Assembly (NCBI GenBank): GCA_002964805.2
Contig: PUDQ02000001.1
Span: forward strand, 5,914,001 to 5,978,000
From: Trametes villosa
Lineage: Eukaryota > Basidiomycota > Agaricomycetes > Polyporales > Polyporaceae
Length of the DNA stretch: 64,000 bases
Direction of reading: 5' to 3'
Positions 23,908 through 33,564 of the stretch are shown here, in pieces. The position numbers and the translations under genes were made by a program. The stretch's first letter is position 1; the number at the start of each line of letters is the position of its first letter. The notes under the pieces were generated by a model. That model was given only the letters and a program-made list of their open reading frames with translations. It had not been told where the DNA came from and ran no database searches.

Positions 23908-24300
23908 GGTGGCGGACGGCTTTTGGAGTGAGCTGGATGGTTGTTGTCGTCTTCGCCGACGCTGGCGCAGAGAGCGAGTCCCGGGTAGCCCCGAGCGCGC
24001 CACGTGGGAGAAAGGCGCCGAGTCGGGCTGCTCGCGGTCCGCAGAGGCGGAGCCACACTCTTCACGACGACCACAACGACAACGACCCCAGCGACGACGC
24101 AGGCACTCTCCAGAACTCTTCGCGCATACCTGGCTGTATCTCTTTGATCTCAGACACCTTGACCTCGAACTTGCATCTCGCACGACCCGCTATACGGCGC
24201 CACTGACGCACTACATCGCTCATTCGGACGCTATTGCACACACGTACCAATCACCTCGCTCTGCGGCTCTCATACGCTCCACGCACCTTGTAACATACTC
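23908..24300. promoter_or_regulatory. divergent promoter, ATP15 / Rab GTPase
   Basis: A 393-base region between opposing start codons. No TATA box is evident. Nothing else recognised. Confidence 0.45.
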
Positions 24301-25311
24301 ATGGCGGGCGTGCAATGGCACTATGTTCTGAAGTTCATCATCACTGGTGATGCTGCAGTGGGCAAGTCCTCACTACTTGTGCGGCTCACCGACCAACGGT
24401 TCCTCGCCAATCCCGACCCCACAGTGAGTACATACGCCGCGCCTCCGCTCCCCCTACACGGACCTCATGCATACCAACGACGTAGCTGGGTGTCGAGTTT
24501 GGCTCAAAGCTCATCACAATACCAGAGGAGAACAAGATTGTCAAGTTGCAATGTATGTTGCTGCGCCCAGGATCATAGCCACCGAGCCTACGCTAACGAC
24601 CATAGGTTAGGTTGGGACACCGCCGGCACAGAGTCTTTTAGGTCAATAACGCGGTCATATTACCGGGGCGCTGCAGGATGCCTTCTCGTATACGACGTCA
24701 CCAACCGTCAAAGTACGTCTCCGAACACAGCAGTAGTTACTGCTCCACGCACCGTCCCACTTGCTGACATATGGCGGCTTGTGCAGGTTTCGTTAACGCA
24801 CGATCGTGGCTCGCAGATGTAAGAGAGCACGCCGACCCCCATCTCACATGTATCCTTGTGGGAAACAAGATCGACCTATGCTCCGACGAGTCCTCCGACG
24901 GTGCCGCCCCAGGCAAGCGCAAGCGTGAAGTCTCCGTAGAGGAAGCGGATCTTTGGGCGAAGGAAGAGGGCCTGCTCTTCGTCGAGGCGAGTGCGAAGTC
25001 GGGGGAGAACGTCGAGGCGGCGTTCGAGCAAGCGACGCGCGACATCCTGAGCAAGGTACACCGCGGTGTCTTTGACGACGACAGGGTGAGTGCCCGTCCA
25101 TCTATGCTTCGGCACGCCCGAGGATCGTCTCCCCCGATCTCGGGCGGCCATTCGTGCGGCAGACGTGATGCTGATGAGCCGTTTGTTCTTGACTGCGTCC
25201 GCGATGCATCTGGACGATCCGCACCAGTCGCCCGGTGTCAAGCTATCGAAGCCGTCTGAGAACGGGGTCGCGCTGGAGGGCGCGCCGGCGCGGTCGGGCT
25301 GCTGCTCGTGA
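24301..25311 (+). CDS. Rab-family small GTPase (Rab2/Rab4/Rab14-like)
   Basis: Five exons (24301-24423, 24486-24552, 24611-24712, 24787-25085, 25228-25311) give 224 residues. G1 is GDAAVGKSS, switch I carries [13 protein letters not shown]4 is VGNKIDL and G5 is [35 protein letters not shown] is typical of the Rab2/4/14 group. The tail ends in SGCCS, a plausible geranylgeranylation site. Such Rabs recruit effectors on Golgi and early-endosome membranes. The G3 box reads WDTAGTE: Thr70 replaces the Gln needed for efficient GTP hydrolysis (aca codon at 24628-24630). An insert rich in Asp/Ser/Lys follows NKIDL. The exact Rab class needs phylogeny. Confidence 0.9.
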
Positions 25312-27718
25312 GCGTGCGGGCGTCGGGGTGTGGGCATTTGGTGCGGACTGTGCGGTGTCATCTCGGTTCCTTATTCGTCGCCCTATGGATGTGTGTGTAT
25401 TCTAATCTACTGTACTGATATACCTCAGGCTGCCGCGAACTCTGAACGAACGTGCGCGCGAGATTCACACTGACTGTGCCGGTTGCAGACTCTTGGCGGC
25501 ATGGGCTTGACAGCGGAACCTGTGCTGAATTGTGTCGCTTCGCTGGGTCGAGCAACTCAATCGTGCACGCCTTGGTTCGCTGTCAGGTGCCTAGTTGTCC
25601 TCGGGAGCAGTGATACAACAGCTGTCGTGTGCTTGTGCTTGCCGGCCCCTACGCCGCGGTTCGTGCGGCTACTCAATCGGTACGTACGTAGAGTACCGCC
25701 CAGTCAAGGTTGGACGTCCGCGCACTGATCATAGCTGACATCGTCGTCGTCGCTACAGGGCACTTGCAAGACAGGTGGAGCTCCATGCACTCCAGGTACA
25801 CACTACACACAGCCTCACAGCACTCAACGTCGTCATCCGCCCACATGCCCCCTCCTCAGCGTCGCCTATTATTCGAGAAGCGGGCGGACCATGGCCAGAT
25901 GCTCGCGGGCTGTGCGCGCCATCCACATGTTCGTGCTCGTCCGACCTCGGGATCCGGATGTGTATGATTGAGTTCGTCGCCCAACACGCCGGGCCCAACT
26001 CAATCACGCATCGCGCGATGCATCTGTCGATATCGCATCTCCTTCGGCTTCTTCAAGTTCGCCAGCCTCGACAGGATACTCCGGACCCGGCAGCGCGCGT
26101 ACTGTACGTGCATGCTCCTTGCTCAGCCATCGCCCATCTTGCACAGTATTGATCAGCGCGGCGCCCGGTTTCTTAGGCACGCTCACGCCCATGTCCATGT
26201 TCACGTCCCCGAGAACAATGATGCTTGCACCACGGACGCTCTGTCAGGCTTGTGCACGCGCTGCCGCTGCGCGCGGCCGTCTCAATCAATCCATATTGAC
26301 TGCAAAGATCTTCAAGGGTCCCGCAGCCGCCTCGCCTCAGGCCTCAGGAGTCAGCGCACACGCCGACACCGTGACTAGTGGCTAGCCGCTGACAGACACT
26401 CTCTGACAACGCGACGCGCGCGACGTCGCGCACTTGCGTCTTTTTCCCGGCCGCCACATTCGCTGCCGTCGCAGCCCCCTGTCCGTCGTCCGATGACGGT
26501 GCCGCTGCGTGCGTGCTCGGCTTACGCATCCGGCCGCAGCGGAGCCTCGGAGGCTCAGACCAGCCTTCGCGGCTCGCGGCTCGCCCCTCAATCTTTCCGT
26601 GGCTGGCAGTGAAACGGCGTGGTGTATGCCCGGTGTCTGACGACGGACTCGCAGTCCTGCCGACGGTCATCCTGGTAAGTAGACAGGCCGCCGCAAGCCC
26701 CAGCACTCGAGCAATGGACGAATTTACTTACTCTGGACCGTGACCGGAGTGCTTGGCAAGGGCGCCTTGGGTCGCTATGTCCGGGAATCGAGAGCACAGC
26801 ATGCCCGGCAAAACTCCACAGACATCCTCACACGAACCGCGAACGCAAATGTTCCTGAAGCGGGTCCGCGTCGGGGGTTGCTCCTGCGGTGGTGGCATGC
26901 TGCCATTACGATGGTGGCTCCTGTACGCACGAACGCATGCGCTTTGCGCACTGCGGTCTGTCTGCGCTAGCTCGCTATCAGGTTCTCGCCTTCCTCCCGC
27001 TGAGCTCGACCTCGGAAGCCAGCTGGGACCAGGTTGCACCGGCTGGGGACCATCATGGGTGGCGTCTCCCCGAGGCCTGCTACTGCAATTTGAGCCGTGT
27101 CGATCAGGTTCCGGCCTTCCCAAATCCCATGCCACGGCCGCGCTGATCGATAGCACGCTCAGCTGGTTCCGTCCAAAATCCAATGCGACTCCATTCATAA
27201 CGTGGTTCCGACGCCGTGGCGCAAGCGGGAGTGCGATGAGTAAGTATATGTACAACAGGCCGGGAGCCGTAAGTTACGCGCGTGTAATTTTCTTTATACA
27301 ATGTGTACCCTAGGGTGCATACTTAGCCAGGGCGCGGCCCCGCGAGCCGGGCGCGCCTGGAGGGGAGTAATGGTATCGATAGGTCGGTCACGTTCGAAGC
27401 CGTTCGAGTGACAGGTAGTGTGTAGGTTTGATAGTGTGCAGGTGCGCGCGCGTGCGGGGCATCAGGGAAGTCCGGGAGGAAGGTGATGAGGCGGAGAAGT
27501 CGCGGGGCATATGACAGACGGTATCATAGACGCGGTGGGCGGGATTGTGTGGGTGTGAACGGGGAGCCTCCGGGGGAGGAACGTGTGCTTGCGGAGGGGT
27601 AGGGGGAATCCCGGGGGTGGTACGACCGGCAGGCGCGTCGGGCTTCGTGACGGATGCTCGATGCTTGAGATCCCAGGAACGGAGGCAGGAAGCTCACAAG
27701 CAATCGCCGACCGACCGG
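25312..27718. other. 2.4 kb gene-poor intergenic region
   Basis: Between the convergent Rab and phosphatase genes I found no coding sequence that splices into a recognisable protein. Frames of 85-186 codons occur on both strands, for example around 25775-26378 and 26344-26706, but composition and lack of splice logic suggest chance. Part of 25990-26270 on the minus strand has a protein-like run (GDVNMDMGVSVPKKPGAAL) that could belong to an unrecognised exon. Confidence 0.35.
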
Positions 27719-28306
27719 TCATCGCGAGGGCGCGCTGTGCGCGCCGTGCCCCCGCGGCGCATGGAGGCTTTGCCAGTACTCGCCGAGCTGCTGAACGAAG
27801 CCCGGGTTCGGCTGTGCGCACGGCCGCTTCGCGCAGACGAGCTGCACCGCCTGCTCGGGCGACCACCCGTACTGCGCGAGCACGAACGCGGCGGCGACGC
27901 TCGCGCTGCGGCTCACGCCCTGCACGCAGTGCACGAGCACGCGCGCGCCGGGGTCGCGCAGCGCCGCAGCGATCCACGCGGTCGCGCGCGGCAGGAACGC
28001 GGCGAGCTCCGAGAACGGCGAGTCCTGCAGGGGGAGCTGCAGCCGCTGCAGCGTTTGGTGCGGGCCTAGGTGCGGCAGCGCGGACGCGGGCGGGAGGGCG
28101 ACGTGCCCGGACATGGCGCTCACGACGTGCGTGATCCCGAGCGCGGCGAGGACTTGTGCGCTCTCCGCGGCGGCGAGGTCGCCGACGTATAGGCGGGGGA
28201 TGATTTCCGTGGGCGGCAGTGTTTGGAGCGGGGCGGGTGTGGGCGCATAGCGTGAAGGGGGGCGGCGCGAGGATGAAGGGCATACGAGGGGTGAAAGAGG
28301 AGGCAT
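27719..28306 (-). CDS. dual-specificity protein phosphatase
   Basis: A single open frame of 195 codons from the ATG at 28304-28306; the frame extends upstream only to a TTG. After a Pro/Ser-rich leader of about 35 residues comes the DSP entry EIIPRLYVGDLAAAE and LAALGITHVVSAMSG. The active-site loop is VHCVQGVSRSASVAA (HCX5RS, with Cys nucleophile and Arg). The upstream part of the loop region contains LQDSPFSEL at the place of the general-acid Asp. It ends with QPNPGFVQQLGEYW, as DUSPs do. The enzyme should remove phosphate from Tyr and Ser/Thr; the substrate is unknown. It lacks an extra targeting domain and seems intronless. Confidence 0.87.
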   Translation of the reverse strand: MPPLSPLVCPSSSRRPPSRYAPTPAPLQTLPPTEIIPRLYVGDLAAAESAQVLAALGITHVVSAMSGHVALPPASALPHLGPHQTLQRLQLPLQDSPFSELAAFLPRATAWIAAALRDPGARVLVHCVQGVSRSASVAAAFVLAQYGWSPEQAVQLVCAKRPCAQPNPGFVQQLGEYWQSLHAPRGHGAHSAPSR

Positions 28307-29297
28307 GAGCAATATCTGTTCCGGCAGAGAGGGCTATATGTGAGTCGGGGGGTGAGACAAGGAGAAGATGGGGGGACGCACCATATAGAATAACTTATAT
28401 GAACCAACGGGATGTGCGTGGCCGAAGCGTAAGGTGTGGTGAACGTCCGGGTCCAAGCGCGGAGGAATGGAGAACAAAGAAAATTGAAGTGGAGAAAGCG
28501 GTCAGGACGGAGGGAGGACCAGGAACATGAGAAAGGGAGCTTGGCGGAGGCTAGGGGAGCATGGACGGCGGAGGGTGTGGACTAAGTACAGTCGGCGGCC
28601 GCGCGCGGAGGCGGAGATTGTCGGGGGCTGCGTGCGGTCGAGGCTCTCAGCTCAGACTGTGCTGGGCTGCTGTCAGCGGTGCAAACTCGGCGTCGCTGTC
28701 GCTGTCTGCCCGAACATGCGCACGTCCCGACTCGTTTTGACCGTCTCTGACAGCCGCCACTGCCCCCCGCGCGCGCCTGTCCCAGCACGGCGGAGTGCCC
28801 AGTGCCCACCACAGGCGCCGCCGCAGCGCACAGCCCCGTGCCTGGCTCCCTCGCCCCCTCCGTACCCCCGACGTCCTCATCACTGATGCGCAATTCCACT
28901 TCTGCTGCTCATCCCGCCGCACGCCCGCCAGGTCCATCAGAATATGTATCATCATCATCGTAGCGTACTGCACACTCGCTATGTACATGCGGGGGGTCGT
29001 GGCGAACAAGAGGGGTGTACCAGTACCGGTCCATCGACGGAGCATTACAACAACAAAGACGTTCACAGCGTGGCTAGGCTAGTCTCGTGCTGGTGTCGGC
29101 GACGAGCAATGGAAGGCGCGGGGGCGAGTGGCGGGGGCGGGGGATATGACGATGAGATGAGTACGATCGATGCAGTGAGGAGATGGTGGCGAGACGAGGC
29201 AAGACTGTGCGCTTTTGATCCGCAGGTGAGATCAGGGTGTCGATGATGGCGAGCGTGCGATGGTACAGACAGGAGGAGACAGGCGAATAAAAATCAT
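28307..29297. other. DUSP upstream region / eIF4A 3' region
   Basis: Nearly 1 kb with only short frames. Several purine-rich stretches (28490-28570) lie in the probable phosphatase 5' region. No gene recognised. Confidence 0.4.
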
Positions 29298-30845
29298 CTA
29301 AATCAGGTCGCTGCAGAGGGTATCATTGCGTTAGCATCTCGTTTGAACAGAGGTGATCGACCGGCACGTACGCGACGTTAAGAGGCATTTCATCAATCTG
29401 GGTGTTGTAGAATTCTGCGCCAGGGTCGTCAGTCTCATTGCCCGCGCCTCTAATAACCGTCGACAACACTTACGTTCGATATCACGCAGCATCCGCACAT
29501 CCTCCGTGGTGACGAAGTTGATAGCGACACCCTTCCGTCCGAAACGACCACCACGACCGATACGGTGGATGTAGTTCTCGCGGTTGGTGGGGAGGTCGTA
29601 GTTGATGACGAGCGACACCTGCTGGACGTCGATACCACGGGCGAGCAGATCCGTGGTGATCAGCACACGCGAAGAGCCAGAACGGAACTCCTTCATCAGG
29701 AGCTCGCGCTGCTTCTGGTCCATGTCGCCGTGCTTGGTACGTAACGTCAGTTTCTGCTTCTCTCGCTTAGCAGCCGAAACGCATAAAACTCACCATGGCA
29801 GACACGGTGAACTCCCGCGAGTGCATCTTCTCCGTGAGCCAGTCGACCTTTCTCCTCGTGTTGCAGAAGATGACGGCCTGGGTGATCGTGACGGTCTCGT
29901 AAAGATCGCACAGCGTGTCCAGCTTCCACTCCTCCTTCTCGACGGCGATGTAGAACTGCTTGATACCCTCGAGGGTGAGCTCGTCACGCTTGACGAGGAT
30001 ACGGACGGGGTCACGCATGAACTTCTTCGTGACCTCGAGCACGTCCGCGGGCATGGTGGCCGACAGAAGGACGACCTGGGTATCCTGGGGGAGGAGCTGG
30101 AAGACCTCGTAGATCTGGTCCTTGAAACCGCGGGACAACATCTCATCGGCCTCGTCGAGACAGAAGATCTTGATGTTGTCGGTGCGCAGCGCACGACGGT
30201 TGATCATGTCGAACACACGGCCGGGGGTGCCGACGACGACCTGGACGCCCTCCTGGAGCTTGGCCATGTCCTCGCGGACGTTCGTGCCGCCGACGCAGGC
30301 GTGGCACTCGATTTGCATGTAGTCGCCGAGGGCGATCACGACCTTTTGGATCTGCTGCGCGAGCTCACGGGTGGGCGCGAGGATGAGCGCCTGCGTGCCC
30401 TTGATGGCGGGGTCGAGCTTTTGGAGGATGGAAATCGAGAACGTCGCAGTCTTGCCCGTGCCAGACTGGGCCTGAGCAATGACGTCGTGACCCTTGATAA
30501 CGGGGACAATGGCGCGCTGCTGGATAGCAGAGGGGCGCTCGAAACTGGGCGGGCGAGCCGTCAACATCAGGCTGAGATGCGGGGGCGCTGCACTCACCCG
30601 TAGGCGTAGATGCCACGGAGGAGCTCGGGCTTCAGGTCCATGTTGTCGAAGCTGCACATCGCTCTACATCAGCGGCTTTTCTCGCCAACGACGCTTGCAA
30701 ATTGGACTCACTTGTCGACGACCTGGTCCCAGTTGGACTCAATCTCATTTTCCTGGAGGTCCTGGAGCTGTCCTTCGCTGTAGCAGAGCGCTGATTCAGA
30801 CCCCGCCCTCAAAAATCCTCCAGCGGAGTCTACTCACGTAGCCAT
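29298..30845 (-). CDS. TIF1: ATP-dependent RNA helicase eIF4A
   Basis: Seven exons (30838-30845, 30712-30777, 30598-30651, 29794-30544, 29474-29732, 29372-29414, 29298-29310) give 397 residues. The first coding exon is 8 nt and the last 13 nt. DEAD-box motifs are in order: Q motif ([12 protein letters not shown]), I AQSGTGKT, Ia [10 protein letters not shown], Ib [38 protein letters not shown] and [10 protein letters not shown]. The end EFYNTQ/EMPLNVADLI-like terminus matches eIF4A. It unwinds 5' UTR secondary structure within eIF4F during cap-dependent initiation. FAL1 was considered, but the ending and GDYM region fit eIF4A. The gene shares a 343-base promoter with SF3B2. Confidence 0.95.
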
Positions 30846-31188
30846 GATTGCAGAAGTCGGTTTTGAGGGTTCCTGTCTTGAAAAGTCGACGAGTGCGTCG
30901 ACTGTAGTCTTGGGGGGTCGTTGGAGGACGGGGATCGATAGATCGAGTGGTGGTGGTCGGAGACCTTGATTGCAGCAAAATTTGCTGTGTCCGACTCGCT
31001 CTCCTCCTCGTCCGGGCGGTGCCGACGCTTTCGAACTCAGACGGGCCGTCTCTCCCTAAAGAGGCAGCTTATGTCAGCGTCATGGTGCTTGCGGGCGTCT
31101 CGCCCCTTGTCGCTGTTGTCCAGACTCGCTGAGTTGCTCACTCGAGCACGCCGCGGCCGCGATCACCTCGCTCACTTCGCTTTCTGTC
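30846..31188. promoter_or_regulatory. compact bidirectional promoter, eIF4A / SF3B2
   Basis: Only 343 bases separate the opposing start codons of two essential RNA genes. The middle has short T-rich and CT-rich tracts near 30990-31080, common in fungal housekeeping promoters. No TATA box is seen. Confidence 0.5.
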
Positions 31189-33252
31189 ATGGCTACTCAA
31201 GTTGCGACCGCGACCAACGGTATCCACACGAATGGCAAAATTAAGTCGAAGAACCAGCTTCGTCGGCTGAAGGCGAAGCAGAAGAAGGCGGAGGAGAAAT
31301 CGGTCAAGCAGGTGCGTTTCGCGTGCTTGTACTACGTGTAGCCGTTGTATTTATTCGCTTGTGCAGGAAGTCAATGGAGAGCAGGACTCCGAAGTGAAGA
31401 TGGAGGTGGACGAGCCTCAGAATGTCGAGTACGTATCTGAGCCGTTGGATGTCAAAGACCCTGCCCTCGAAGCATTCTCCGACGTCTTTGCACGCTTCAA
31501 GCCCCCACCGGAGTCCGCTCTGGTACGTCTCCTGCATGCTATCTCCTCTGATAGCCGTTAATGTATGACATAGCAAACGCGAGATGGCGACCCGTCGAAA
31601 GGAGAGATCATCTACTCAGACGACGACATGGCTTCAGAGGGCGACTCGGACTCAGAGGAGAAGAAGCCACTGTCCAAGAAGAAGGCGCGCAAGATGAACA
31701 GGCTCACCGTCGCCGAGCTCAAGCAGCTAGTGAAGAAGCCCGAAGTCGTCGAGTGGACCGATGTTACCGCGTCCGACCCACGCCTCCTCCTCCACCTTAA
31801 GAGCTACCGCAACACGGTCCCCATCCCCGCACATTGGAGCGCTAAGCGTGACTACTTGCAAGGCAAGCGTGGTATTGAAAAGCCACCCTTCCAGCTCCCC
31901 TCGTACATCGCGGACACCGGCATTGCGACTATGCGCGACGCGATCAAGGAGAAGGAGGCCAACATGACGTTGAAGGCGAAGACGCGTGAGCGCGTGCAGC
32001 CCAAGATGGGCAAGGTCGACATCGACTACCAAAAGCTTCACGACGCGTTCTTCAAGTTCATGACGAAACCCAATGTTACGAGCTTCGGAGAGATGTGAGT
32101 GCACCATGTGTATGCACGCCCAGGGCACATGGACTGACCGCATTACCTAGGTACTATGAGGGCAAGGAGTTCGAGACGCAGCTGAAGCACAAGCGTCCCG
32201 GTGAGCTCTCTCCTGAGCTCGTAGAAGCACTCTCCATCCCGCCACTTGCGCCCCCGCCCTGGTTGATCAGCATGCAGCGGTTTGGCCCCCCACCAAGCTA
32301 CCCGACCCTTCGGATACCCGGTTTGAACGCTCCTATACCCGAGGGGTGAGCATACATTCACCTAAACCTATCATATGACGTCTAACTTCCCTTCCAGAGC
32401 TCAGTGGGGCTTCCATCCAGGTGGATGGGGTAAGCCTCCGCTTGACGAGTACAACCGGCCACTTTATGGTGACGTCTTCGGTGTACTACCGAAGAACACT
32501 GATGCGGACGTAAGTCACAGATATACAATTATATCTACCACAAAGCTAACGTCAATTGCAGATGGGTGAACCTGTTGACCGCACTCTTTGGGGCGAGCTC
32601 GAGCCCGAAGAGGAAGAGGAGGAAGAGTCCGACGAGGAGAGCGAAGAGGAGGAAGAAGAGGAAGAGGCGCAGCAAACGCCCGCAGACGGCATGCAGACCC
32701 CCTCGGGTATGGAGACACCATCGGGCATGGCCAGCGTTGTCTCGACAGTGGCAGGCGGGCTGGAGACGCCAGACTTCCTGGAGTTGCGCAAGAACGCGCG
32801 GGCACCGTCAGAAGCGACGGACAGCGGACCGAGGTCACTGTACCAGGTGGTACCGGAGAAGCAGACGTCGGTGTGGGGTCTCATGGGCAGCGAGCGCGGC
32901 TACGACGTCAGTGCCGTTGCTGGCAATGGCGCCATCCCCGTCCTCGGAGACGAGCGGGGCACCAAGGTACGTCCTACGTGTCCCTCGCGTGTCTTGACTC
33001 TCGAAAATCTGACAATGTCTGACACAGCGGAGACACAACGGCGTGGACGTCTCGATCGACGCTGCGGAGCTGGAGGGTATGTCGACGGAGGACCTGCGGC
33101 GGAAGTACGACCAGCACGCGCGCGGCAACGCCGGTGTCCCTGGCTCGAGGACAGAGGACTTCTCCGACATGATTGGGAAGGAGATGGCGCAGAGGAAGCG
33201 GAAGGCGGACAGCGACAGAGAGCGGCGAAAAGAAAAGGACTTCAAGTTCTGA
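31189..33252 (+). CDS. CUS1: splicing factor 3b subunit 2 (SAP145/Cus1)
   Basis: Seven exons (31189-31311, 31367-31522, 31574-32094, 32151-32345, 32398-32509, 32562-32966, 33028-33252) encode 578 residues. An N-terminal Lys-rich helix (NQLRRLKAKQKKAEEK) is followed by the DUF382 core: ARKMNRLTVAELKQLV, VVEWTDVTASDPRLLLHLKS, VPIPAHWSAKRDYLQGKRG. The PSP motif region reads QRFGPPPSYPTLRIPGLNAP, then GGWGKPPLDEYNRPLYGDVF. A highly acidic Glu stretch follows WGELEP. The C-terminus has the SF3B2-type GVDVSIDAAELEGM segment. SF3B2 is part of the U2 snRNP SF3b complex, contacting SF3B4 and the branch-site region. It is shorter than human SF3B2, lacking the N-terminal SAP and Pro-rich parts, like yeast Cus1. 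Confidence 0.94.
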
Positions 33253-33564
33253 TCTGGCTCGCCCTCACCCGTTTTCCTGGTTTTCTCGCTTGCGCGCGCT
33301 GTGTATGCTGTCTATCATATTGTACTTCTGTGAATGTAGTTGCCTCTGAGGATTTCTTCGAAGTCGGTTCGAATGACCAGAAGCCACAAAAAGAGTGGGG
33401 TCCAGAAGTGATCATATGTGGCGGTCATGACCATGACTCAATTAATTTCGTTGCTCTGACTCGGATTTGCGAAAGCTCGGACTCTTGCACTCAAACTCTC
33501 ATGCAGCACCGCTGCTACTGCTAGCCTTTTACTTCTCATCTTTCCTTCTGCTTGACATCCAGCC
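33253..33564. other. SF3B2 3' region / LEU4 promoter
   Basis: Tandem genes separated by 312 bases. CT-rich run before the LEU4 ATG (about 33520-33560). A GGTTCGAATGA at about 33366 resembles a tRNA B box but has no cloverleaf. Confidence 0.4.
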
